Shown here: positions 51,801 through 58,292 of the stretch, piece by piece | Numbering within the stretch: position 1 is the first letter of the stretch | How the letters are laid out: each line of letters begins with the position of its first letter | Source of the DNA: Symsagittifera roscoffensis | Taxonomy: Eukaryota; Xenacoelomorpha; Acoela; Convolutidae | DNA: 60,000 bases | NCBI RefSeq assembly: GCF_963678635.1 | Contig: NC_087064.1 | Span: 3,225,926-3,285,925 of the forward strand | Reading direction: 5' to 3' | Position numbers and translations under genes: made by a program | The notes under the pieces: generated by a model | Told to the model about the DNA's origin: nothing | Database searches by the model: none | Seen by the model: only the letters and a program-made list of their open reading frames with translations

Positions 51801-54774
51801 TCAAGTTCAATGGCTCCAGCTCTCGATTGGGGGCTGCCATCAGAATCCGCCATTCACTCCCTTCTGCTATCAGGATCAAGACCGCGTACACGAATTGTAG
51901 GGCGGGTGGCATACTTGCGTATCCCGGGGATGTGGTAAACACCACCTTCGTCTTGGACCCAAATCTCGAGGCTACGTTCTCTTGTACCTCATTCATCGCC
52001 GCAAATAACGCCTGAATAGCCTCCCATATCTTCTTTGATGTCGGAATCTCCTTGCCCTTCAGTTGCTCAAGAAGTCCCATCGCGTGCAGGTGATCATTCA
52101 TTCCTGCAAACATTAGCAGCTCAGGTTCACAGGGCATCTCCGACTTTATTGCCACCACTAGAGTCAACATCTGGTTCAATTTGGCTCCTGGCAAGGAGTA
52201 TACCAGAGTCTCCGGCCAGAACAACTTGGGAGACGTTCCTTCGAAGTCCGATCCCGCCACAATGACTACTCTTGCAGCAGCTGGATCTGCTCTATCATAA
52301 ACTGCCAGAGTTTTGGCCAGTTGGGTGCCACCACAGGGCTTCCCGTACCTGGGATCTTCTGCCAACTTCGGACCTTCGTAAGCGGCATCAGGCAATTCCA
52401 TTCCCCCCGGATTGAGTAGCTTGTCTACCACCTTCAACTGCGCCGGTGTTGCCAACCTGATCCTAGCGATGCCAGTTCGGTGCTTGGGAGGTTCTGTTAT
52501 AAGTCCAGGACCCCCCAACAGTTTGAGAGGCCTGTAGTTAATGGGTCCCATGATCGTTTTTGTGGGAATTCCAGTCAGGTCTGTGGTCTCCATTAACTTC
52601 GCTCTCGAGAAGTGCGCTTCGTGAGCTTTCAACCAGTCTATGCAATGATGTCTATTCAGATCCTCGTGCGACACTCGTTCGATCCCCAGGGTTTCCGCCA
52701 ACTCTCGTCTGCATTCCAAACTCTCTAGATCCAGTTCCTTCACCTTCTCAGGATATCTCAAGCGGGCAGTCTCCATAGACTTCTTTTCTCTCTTGCCATC
52801 TGCCACCACCACAGAGGACATCGCCGAGCCCGGAGGTGTTGATGACTCTACCTCCTCCGACTCCATTGGCGTGGCACTCTGCAATCGGGTCTGATTGCTC
52901 CTTGAACTGTCTCTAGCATCAACTCTCGCTCCCAAGCGACCAGCCAAGGCCCTCGAGGCAAGGAATGGTGGGTTGGGAGGTGGTCCTAAAGTGAATTGGG
53001 CTGTCTCCAGCAGGTCCGCCTCTAGCGTGTTAATGTGTTCCTGGAAGACGTCGTTCAGCCACTCCGCTCCCCTTGGCCTATCGAAATGGATTCCATCTTT
53101 TGAGGTGTCTTCAGGGAATCCCTTTTTCTCCATACGTTCTGCTATGTCCAACAGCCTGAGAGGAAGCACACTCTTCCGGTGTATGTCTCGGATCATCTTG
53201 TTCAGGCTCCGCACCTTCTGGTTCATCTCTAGGGCGTGCTGATCAAACATCATGTTGTAGGGGACCATGCATACCGTCAGCAGGATGGGGTCCATCTGGA
53301 TCCTCAGTTCCTCAAGAAGGCAGCTCATCTTGTCGCACAGCCTCGCTACTTTCCTCGCTTCTCCCCTTGACACGTCGTTGGTCCCAACCATCAGGGTCAC
53401 TGTGTAAACTTTGGTCATCCCTAGCATGTCCAGGGTTGCCAACATCTGTGGCGTGGCAGCTCCAGCGAAACTCAAGACTCCTGTCTGCCAATGGGACCGT
53501 ATCTGGGTCAACACCCGCACCAGGCTATCCCCTATAATTAGGTGAACTGCACCCTCTGGCACACGAGGTGGCGCTAGATACTCCACCCAGGCTGCGTCAT
53601 GGAAGCAGTCCCTCCTGGCTCCCTGTTCCGCACTCCAGTCCAGCCGATTGTGCCTGTGGTAGTTCCCTTCTGTATTCTTCTTATAGCTTGCGATCACGAC
53701 ATTCCTGACCGGCTGTTCCCTCCAAGTTGGGGGAAGCTCTGGCCTTGTCGATCTTTCACGACTCTGCTGTTGCAATTTCTCGCCTAGCTCCTTCAGGCGC
53801 GATGAGGCGCCACTCACCTGACTGCCACTCGAGGTCGAGGTTGGGGTATATCCTGGTAACACCACATCCATCAGAGGACGTACAGGTTGTGTCTCTAGGT
53901 TGCGCAAGGAAGGCGTCACGTCATTCGGTATCCAGACCTCTAACCCTTCGCTCATGTGTTCTCTGGCCTCGCGGTCAAGGTTGAACCGTCCTCTAGCCCT
54001 GGGAGCTTCATCCACCTCCATGCGCGACTCTGGCCTCGAGCTGGTCACCACTCGTTCGTTTGACCTGGCTCCCTTCTGTGCGTCAAGCTCGCGTTGTCGC
54101 TGTTCTATCCTTTCCAACTCCGACTTCAGTTGATCACGATTTGCGACGTTCTCCCGCACCCTCAGCTCCTGCTGATGTTCAGCCCTTAGCATCTCAAGTA
54201 ATTTCGACGTCTGATCTCGCTCGTCGACTGCCTGGTCTCTCTCCAGCTGAAGCTTCTCCCTGTCCAGCTTCGCCTGATCCCGATCGAGGTTCGCTTTATT
54301 CCTCTCCTTCAGCGCCTTCTCGAGCTCTTTCTTTAGAACCCCCAGATCCGGATATGCCTCTGTCGTCTGTTGCGCTCGCGACATCGACGGCACCTTACTC
54401 GAGCTCTGGCCTGTGGATCTTGCTGTTGGTCTCGTCGGTAGCGGAAACTCTCCTGCGCCGTGTTCGGTGTTGTTACTCAGGCCAGGATTTCTTGCCAAGT
54501 CAAAGCCCCTTACTCCTCCATCCGCATTCCAAGATAACCATCTGGTCTGTTCTCGATTTGATATGCCCTCGGTGGTGTAGCCGACCATCAAGACAGCCTC
54601 CGTCGCAGACTCCCTGCACTCACCCTGGTCCTCCAACTGGAGGATCGCATTCAGCATCACCGCCATTCTCTCGTCTATCTGGGTGTAGTCCAGGTCCCTC
54701 AAGCGTCTGTACAGCTCGTCAAGAGTGGGCTTCTTCAGAGCCGCGGGCACGGAGTTCCAGAATCGGTCTGCCAT
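45895..54774 (-). CDS. ORF3 of element B: 2959-aa SGNH-hydrolase-containing protein
   Basis: One uninterrupted frame. I place the start at the ATG 54774-54772 (MADRFWNSV), because the frame upstream begins only with TTG and element A starts at the equivalent ATG. Residues about 143-231 form a charged coiled coil. About 410-590 is an SGNH hydrolase: IIGDSLVRVL (Ser417), MVGTNDVSRG (Asn466), DGIHFD (Asp560, His563), so the catalytic set looks complete. About 835-1030 has VIVAGSDFEG and MFAGMNDHLH, perhaps a second degenerate copy. A hydrophobic segment lies at about 1193-1225 (FGAFVQEILGMSISLLLALY). About 1600-1950 is acidic and disordered. A four-Cys cluster lies near 2435 (CLDSTCGNGEHICDGRSC). 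No signal peptide or envelope features. It lies downstream of Pol like env, after a 460-bp gap. Confidence 0.75.
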   Translation of the reverse strand: MADRFWNSVPAALKKPTLDELYRRLRDLDYTQIDERMAVMLNAILQLEDQGECRESATEAVLMVGYTTEGISNREQTRWLSWNADGGVRGFDLARNPGLSNNTEHGAGEFPLPTRPTARSTGQSSSKVPSMSRAQQTTEAYPDLGVLKKELEKALKERNKANLDRDQAKLDREKLQLERDQAVDERDQTSKLLEMLRAEHQQELRVRENVANRDQLKSELERIEQRQRELDAQKGARSNERVVTSSRPESRMEVDEAPRARGRFNLDREAREHMSEGLEVWIPNDVTPSLRNLETQPVRPLMDVVLPGYTPTSTSSGSQVSGASSRLKELGEKLQQQSRERSTRPELPPTWREQPVRNVVIASYKKNTEGNYHRHNRLDWSAEQGARRDCFHDAAWVEYLAPPRVPEGAVHLIIGDSLVRVLTQIRSHWQTGVLSFAGAATPQMLATLDMLGMTKVYTVTLMVGTNDVSRGEARKVARLCDKMSCLLEELRIQMDPILLTVCMVPYNMMFDQHALEMNQKVRSLNKMIRDIHRKSVLPLRLLDIAERMEKKGFPEDTSKDGIHFDRPRGAEWLNDVFQEHINTLEADLLETAQFTLGPPPNPPFLASRALAGRLGARVDARDSSRSNQTRLQSATPMESEEVESSTPPGSAMSSVVVADGKREKKSMETARLRYPEKVKELDLESLECRRELAETLGIERVSHEDLNRHHCIDWLKAHEAHFSRAKLMETTDLTGIPTKTIMGPINYRPLKLLGGPGLITEPPKHRTGIARIRLATPAQLKVVDKLLNPGGMELPDAAYEGPKLAEDPRYGKPCGGTQLAKTLAVYDRADPAAARVVIVAGSDFEGTSPKLFWPETLVYSLPGAKLNQMLTLVVAIKSEMPCEPELLMFAGMNDHLHAMGLLEQLKGKEIPTSKKIWEAIQALFAAMNEVQENVASRFGSKTKVVFTTSPGYASMPPALQFVYAVLILIAEGSEWRILMAAPNRELEPLNLRLYKSELPAAWADISHALRGFYGLADVLIVLDEVLLLEISNFARQLKFSPVIGDDHPAINQLTASLWFRSMDVKVANSTSRTRGPNNERRNVVETEKQLESMKYRLTQENGWWPFLTPRLENVTNKTREEAPLLVKQIWSFLEKQLELAETRDMTVVRFVSAANEVTIGGFWREHANGELKTRRDYEILKFLSPCWEREFLAGVFGTTATIFGAFVQEILGMSISLLLALYLVYPRYLFNMGPAYMFSRGVETLRVDGYLALVLLTHGELVSFHRLMEYGEPLSMGRVHTSIETSSYKCAAGLKTLLVQYLMMQNRYMTGEDENPTSREEWEKANRGMPLLTDLCLAMRSDPMGIIRGLEEVVTCIYGPAVTYAFPDPLVITYRHSVTHLSLISVLDGTALNWCQQEVLRARMSNTVLFGKVKDAEMMVCNFRGQMQCRMGGKREGPIEMYPKFWNLNPLTANGREVLRIPAWKECFALVKRELEAIMEKEILPATMPEFPTVRRMTLGMNSPLVVPSIMAKMMTEETQRHFTDGWDPLFIGYTAAVYFHISERKVNSWTTQAKKSRGSQPPGYEVRKVLRTLEKEGLENMLPIWDDGRMIVMEGHVALVDEMKFATRKYKAPYGLEQVEVTQEGTELDAAGQLHVALTEYKKLDPTTPSPLSVDTPGDKRSGPVEDRFKRILERRRNESEEESMDETLSEAGEDMEVGNTPEPGPSGEELTTQELLKDLSEENWADTATPPLNPSPRKNLELPLAGETFNMGMLLLSSEEREKNTFEGNRDIFLGSLEDDAWQEFLGEFNREVGSETTLDKFKKELWDAVVRFGEPLLIGTGLDKKARRELLNKLVELRNARSKTRKEKCEDSSTLKQKTVDKMVDGIKRDKVGTSNMIKSTNILKARAGGRQELEGADGEVESMMIATTPSSRDVKTRKRKREVEGWGSPSVDAVSEGNLRETAPIVLARCKTAAYKNSSELRKPLEVEKEIEVSTSSTSEEDFKPQKVNVKRGSTNGQVGEVEIGKEWISKAHQDMGKQVTSDPLERSKTRNTSRTWWVALETLKEMEDCLKKLDSGIARRRRNWATQQKAEVNKIEMASHLKRSWQSLLKDHFEEAMRTSSSAPPLMANPFVRTAGQLMFTWSLVGIELETLTSYDRLKLGSKKLEVYQALMQHVARDNSGLSLARRKDATCFLRWTMSMMSDSTILACHQRASGSKTMERRVSTIILNVYQSTGIEKEDGSRLSLENHRKLDEVRRFSNKKFEEEHDVHRNLASSEQYSRLSEKGEYQYVSGVMGIAYNPFLDSEAGGAHRNHEVAELLKFWTERIMEIDAVEKEGPSLGLILEKTPEVISIPRSNKRVEVNMGGGDGLLTTNLGVIWKLLRPSWCPHPHASLIEETTERVRLAPTEDEDLAKLSVLHKLITPQMQEPSERTSDPGSAKKLEPGSCLDSTCGNGEHICDGRSCVRILSFQKEDLVTWFEDITEREKSEVQIIAECYARTTVNIATALGFFSRMCGLQALERLESEHHLVTALSVESWPGVLQVTQKHIRSWKVGLEAEMGFPMSEAYGLPLNAKSLIGSMMANLCGSHYPLHMAMVEVSSQRILVDKAFSVPKCVRLARMSHHSHKLLRKIKGTVPKELRDDLSEIWGEDLLKLERENTSDHERQNVIGKPVGSTPNLEDNDTMHEKMMELEPLLEASGERNLRSIEISHGECPCHCLAQTVWYPDHKNLCLVWDVEEIRSIGLPDHRQKVTLLVVSTMLALRWIEENITKYREATTPTAESIYAIDYSRRLELFETACKVFAIPTEVRHVWSRLRYFPWFRATLTSWLYMTTKDHMRKHQKEYRQFQAEIGPEAFKRPLLTHRNAITTGWKRVGKMSRDNTKARESILEEDLAKNVSLSLHNSFCLNREARVKALPNQAKRLQEQREWMRSYEQLKAWEEIVISSDDEEELLRQFAASSTSGCSTSKVKSTR

Positions 54775-55281
54775 TTTTGCAACTTCGGGATGTATATAGG
54801 TAGATGTTAACCAGCTCAAGAATTACCTTACCAACTCAAGAATTACCTTACCAACTCAAGAATTACCTAGAACTGTTCTCTTGCAAGTACTTGCTGTAGA
54901 TTCGGATTATCGCGTGTTCAATCAAGATTCTCTCTTTCTGTTACTCGCTTGAGTGTAGTTGGATTTTCAACTTTGTTTTTCAAACTTGATCTGAAAACAG
55001 AAAGCTCATTAAAACTTAGCATGTCACGTTCCTAACCTAGAGACCCCCCTACTACCCATATGGTTAAAATCTTATCATTCTCATATCACTTGAAGCAATT
55101 CGATCGGATTTTCCCTTAAGAACATGCAGATTCATTTTATGTTTTAGCACCATCAATTCTTTCTTTTAAAATTCAATTGTCATGCCAATCACATCTTAAG
55201 ATCCTTTTACCTGCGCCGCACCCCAGTAACCAACTCAAGACTCCTCCCTCACACCCGACCTGATACCTCCATGTACCCGAC
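54775..55281 (-). other. Pol-ORF3 intergenic region of element B
   Basis: No ORF. It carries the 20-bp triplicate at 54811-54870 and AT-rich sequence. It would be the leader of ORF3 if translated from its own mRNA; no promoter or splice site is certain. Confidence 0.55.
54811..54870 (-). repeat. Three tandem 20-bp repeats upstream of ORF3
   Basis: CCAACTCAAGAATTACCTTA three times with one or two changes (54811, 54831, 54851). They end 37 bp before the ORF3 ATG on the minus strand. Element A lacks them. Origin by slippage is likely; a role in ORF3 expression is speculative. Confidence 0.85.
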
Positions 55282-58269
55282 TCAGGCGATGCTCAAGTAG
55301 TACTTCTTGTGAAGATGCACCATTATCTCTGTTTCTGCAAAGACCACATGTAGGATAGCGTACAATTCCCTCGAGCTCAGTTTGCCCCTGTTTGGGTCGT
55401 ACACCGGCATCGAGACCTCCACTATTCCTCTTTCAATCATGAAGTCACGTAGTCTTGTCAGTGCCAATATCACGTGTTCGGGATCAATTGTGTTTCTGTC
55501 GTTGACTCTCGTTACTAGGAAGCAGAGGTATTTGCCCGGGACCTGTGCCACTGACGGTGGAAGCGCTGCCATGCCTCCCAGTCCTGGCCTCTGTCTGAAC
55601 AGAAACTCTACGTTCTGGTACTCTCTTTTGAAGTCAGCCTCCAATCTTGATTTGAAACTTATGTCCGCCGTGATGCAGATCGCGCTGGTCCTGTTTGACA
55701 GGATGAAGTCGCTATCCGTTATCATGATGTTCTCTGAGTATTCATTGGGTATTTCGAATTTCGTTTTGAAATTCCTTCCTATGGTAGGCTCTGGTTCTTC
55801 TTCCTCCAGTTCCAATCCGCTTGTTTCCCTCACTTCCTTGAGCTTCTTTATCATCAAATTTTCGGTGTGGGTAAGTCCTACCCCCACTCCCCGGACAAAA
55901 ATATTTATCGACGTCCCCGTCGATGTAGTCGGGTCTGAATTGTCCTTCGGGATGTCCAGTGGCCTGTCTGTTGCTGTCCATCCGAAAAGAGGGTCCTCTG
56001 TCTTCATGTAATTTGCTGCTGATACATCGATTTGCTGAATGCTTTGTCCTTCGCGGCTCTCGTCCTTGACATCACGCATCCACTCTAGAATCCTCAAGTT
56101 CGTGTTCTCCCTCCTTTCTATCTCACTCTGTTCGAGATCCGTCTCCAATTCTGGCGTCGAGTAATCATCCTGCGGATAATGTCCACCATCGTCAATGACC
56201 TGCCATTCCTCTCCGGCTTCCAGTTCGCCTGCGCTTAGTAGTTCATCGCCCAACTTGTCTGGCTGTATCTTATCGATCAAGAAGTCATCCCCGTACCTAT
56301 TGTACCTCATGCCTGTGCGTTTACGATTGCCAGTCCTGGTTTCCGGTGGTGTTGGTCGATCCGGCTCCATCCACTTCGGTACCTCGTTTTGCTCTGGGTC
56401 GTTCCAGTCTTCTTCTACAAATGAACCTGCATCCGACTCCACTTCTATCTTTTCGTTGTCGTCCAAACTCAAGTTCTCATTACCATCATTTTTCTCTCTA
56501 GTGCCTTTCTCATTCACTTCGCACGCTGGTTCCACCACCAGGTACTCAAGACCTTCCATGTCTTTTGGTAAGCACCAGTCCTCCGGGGACGGGACATGAG
56601 GCTTCAGATTTTCGTAATGTGCTGCTCGCCCTGTACTCAAGCGATAGAACCGTCCTTGTTGATGTACTTCCGTAATCATGAACGGTCCTCTCCATTTCTT
56701 GAGTAGTTTCTTTGTTCCCTTGGGCGGTATGACATTTTGGAAGACCCACACGTATTGGCCCACTTCGTATGGCTTTGCTCTTAGTATCTTTTCGTCATAT
56801 TTCTTGCGTTGCCTCATTTGCGCTTGCGCCGTGTTTCTCCGACATAGCTCGTTTAGCTCTTGTTGTCTTTTGATCGCTTCCTTCACGTATGCTTGAGGTG
56901 ACGTCCTCTTCCCCTCGTACTCCGGGTAGAAGAATGTTATAGGCATTGCCCTTTCCCTGCCTGTCAACATCATGAAAGGACTGATACCCGTCGTTGAGTG
57001 CTGAGTACTATTATAGGCTCCTACTACCTGTGGCAGGTATTTGTCCCAGTCCGTCATGTATCTCGAGCAGTACACCCTGAGCATGTTGACCAGTGTCCTG
57101 TTCTGTCTCTCTACCAACCCATTGGTCTGTGGATGATAGGTCGTCGAGTGCGCTTGAGCAATGTGTGATCTCTTCATCAATTCTTTTGTCAAGTCCCCCA
57201 CAAAAGCCTTGCCGTTGTCCGACTGGAAAGTCATTGGACAACCATACCGCGATATCCAATGCGTTATCAGGTGATCACATGTCTCCTCTGCCGAGGCTGT
57301 CTGGCACGGAACCGCTTCCGCCAACTTGGTGAAGTGATCTATTAGAACTAGTATTTGGTTATAACCCGACTCCGTCATGCAGATTTTCTGATGGTCTATC
57401 TGCACCACTTCATTGAATTCCGAACTCTCGACAGACTTGAGGGGAAACTTCATCTTCCTTGGGTCTTTTACTTGAAGGCATGCTAGGCAGGCATTCACCC
57501 ATCTCTCGCAAGCTTTTCTCATTCCCGGCCAATCAAACCTGTGAAGTATCCTTTGTTGTACTTTATCTATCCCCTGGTGGCCCATCTGGTCGTGTGATCT
57601 GAAAAGCACCTCCGTTTGGTACAATTGTGGTAGTATGATGAGGTTGTGTTTGTGTAATATTTTTTCCTCATCTCTTCTCTTGCACGCTACCACCCCTTCA
57701 GCTGTGTGATAAAGTAAATCTCTCTTTTCTTTGTAGAACTGGCTCAAGATCTTGTAGCTGTCTTCCTCAAGTTCCCCCTTCTCCTTGACTCCCGAATGGA
57801 TCCATTTGGAGAGGTTACTTGTCATTTTGTCATTCCTCTGGGCCCTTATTAGGTCAGACAGCCTGTATCTCGCCTTAACGTGCTCCTTTAGCGCCATGAT
57901 CTGTCCATTCATTTCACCAGGGTTGTGGATGTCATCGCTCAGCTTCACACATATCATCCTTTTCACGATTTTCATGTCGTCTTCTGGTACCAGATTCGTT
58001 CTGACGTTTGAGTTGCACGATAGTTCCCTTAGTGGTTTTCTTGAAACTGCTGTTTTCTCGAGCTCTTCACCACCTCGTACCTCTTGTATTTCCAGATTGT
58101 ACGTCCCTGAAGATGGATCCGTCTGTAACTCCCTGTCGTGCTGTCTTATCTTCTCTTCCGCCAGTATCATGCATAGACTGTCTTGGTCTTCGCTGCTCTC
58201 ATCCGAGTCTTCATCCCATTCTTCACGCTCCCCGGACAATTTCCCTTCTCCGGTTTCGTCTTCTTCCAT
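55282..58269 (-). CDS. Pol C-terminal part of element B: integrase plus macro-like domain
   Basis: 995 codons from the ATG at 58269, in the same frame as RT-RNase H and separated from it only by the TGA at 58279. Residues 226-264: HHCC zinc domain (H226, H231, C261, C264). Catalytic core: Asp292 (QIDH), Asp351 (SDNGKAF), Glu387 (GLVERQN), with the exact D-D(35)-E spacing. About 503-550: GPY/F-type domain (GPFMITEVHQ). About 560-840: acidic linker. About 846-990: macro-domain-like fold (TDSDFIL, SAICITADISFKSRLEADFK, VPGKYLCFLVTRV, VEVSMPVYDPNRGKL, EIMVHLHK). Integrase looks functional. The macro-like module may bind ADP-ribose, but the glycine loop is replaced by DPNRGK. The ATG may be only an internal Met of a longer Pol. 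Confidence 0.85.
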   Translation of the reverse strand: MEEDETGEGKLSGEREEWDEDSDESSEDQDSLCMILAEEKIRQHDRELQTDPSSGTYNLEIQEVRGGEELEKTAVSRKPLRELSCNSNVRTNLVPEDDMKIVKRMICVKLSDDIHNPGEMNGQIMALKEHVKARYRLSDLIRAQRNDKMTSNLSKWIHSGVKEKGELEEDSYKILSQFYKEKRDLLYHTAEGVVACKRRDEEKILHKHNLIILPQLYQTEVLFRSHDQMGHQGIDKVQQRILHRFDWPGMRKACERWVNACLACLQVKDPRKMKFPLKSVESSEFNEVVQIDHQKICMTESGYNQILVLIDHFTKLAEAVPCQTASAEETCDHLITHWISRYGCPMTFQSDNGKAFVGDLTKELMKRSHIAQAHSTTYHPQTNGLVERQNRTLVNMLRVYCSRYMTDWDKYLPQVVGAYNSTQHSTTGISPFMMLTGRERAMPITFFYPEYEGKRTSPQAYVKEAIKRQQELNELCRRNTAQAQMRQRKKYDEKILRAKPYEVGQYVWVFQNVIPPKGTKKLLKKWRGPFMITEVHQQGRFYRLSTGRAAHYENLKPHVPSPEDWCLPKDMEGLEYLVVEPACEVNEKGTREKNDGNENLSLDDNEKIEVESDAGSFVEEDWNDPEQNEVPKWMEPDRPTPPETRTGNRKRTGMRYNRYGDDFLIDKIQPDKLGDELLSAGELEAGEEWQVIDDGGHYPQDDYSTPELETDLEQSEIERRENTNLRILEWMRDVKDESREGQSIQQIDVSAANYMKTEDPLFGWTATDRPLDIPKDNSDPTTSTGTSINIFVRGVGVGLTHTENLMIKKLKEVRETSGLELEEEEPEPTIGRNFKTKFEIPNEYSENIMITDSDFILSNRTSAICITADISFKSRLEADFKREYQNVEFLFRQRPGLGGMAALPPSVAQVPGKYLCFLVTRVNDRNTIDPEHVILALTRLRDFMIERGIVEVSMPVYDPNRGKLSSRELYAILHVVFAETEIMVHLHKKYYLSIA
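55865..55900 (-). promoter_or_regulatory. Internal tract copy and conserved stem-loop, element B
   Basis: Minus strand TTTTTGTCCGGGGAG (about 55900-55886) followed by the hairpin 55887-55865, identical in sequence to element A 34138-34160. It encodes Phe-Val-Arg-Gly-Val-Gly-Val-Gly. Confidence 0.6.
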
Positions 58270-58292
58270 GAATCTGGATCACTCCCCGGACT
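58228..58292 (-). promoter_or_regulatory. Two internal polypurine-tract-like motifs, element B
   Basis: Minus strand ATTGTCCGGGGAG (58240-58228, encoding LSGE) and GAGTCCGGGGAG (58293-58282, encoding ESGE directly before the TGA). They correspond in place to the triplet at 31554-31688 in A. Confidence 0.5.

Noticed and set aside
45895-54774. ORF3 as an envelope gene
   Set aside because: No signal peptide, no furin-like site, no fusion peptide with C-terminal membrane anchor; only one hydrophobic stretch mid-protein. Position alone is env-like.
45895-54774. ORF3 as a host gene
   Set aside because: It lies between Pol and the 3' LTR with the tract, and a colinear homologue sits at the same place in element A.
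54775-54819. Extending ORF3 of element B by 15 codons to a TTG at 54819
   Set aside because: The codon is TTG, it lies inside the 20-bp repeat, and element A starts at the equivalent of the downstream ATG (54774).
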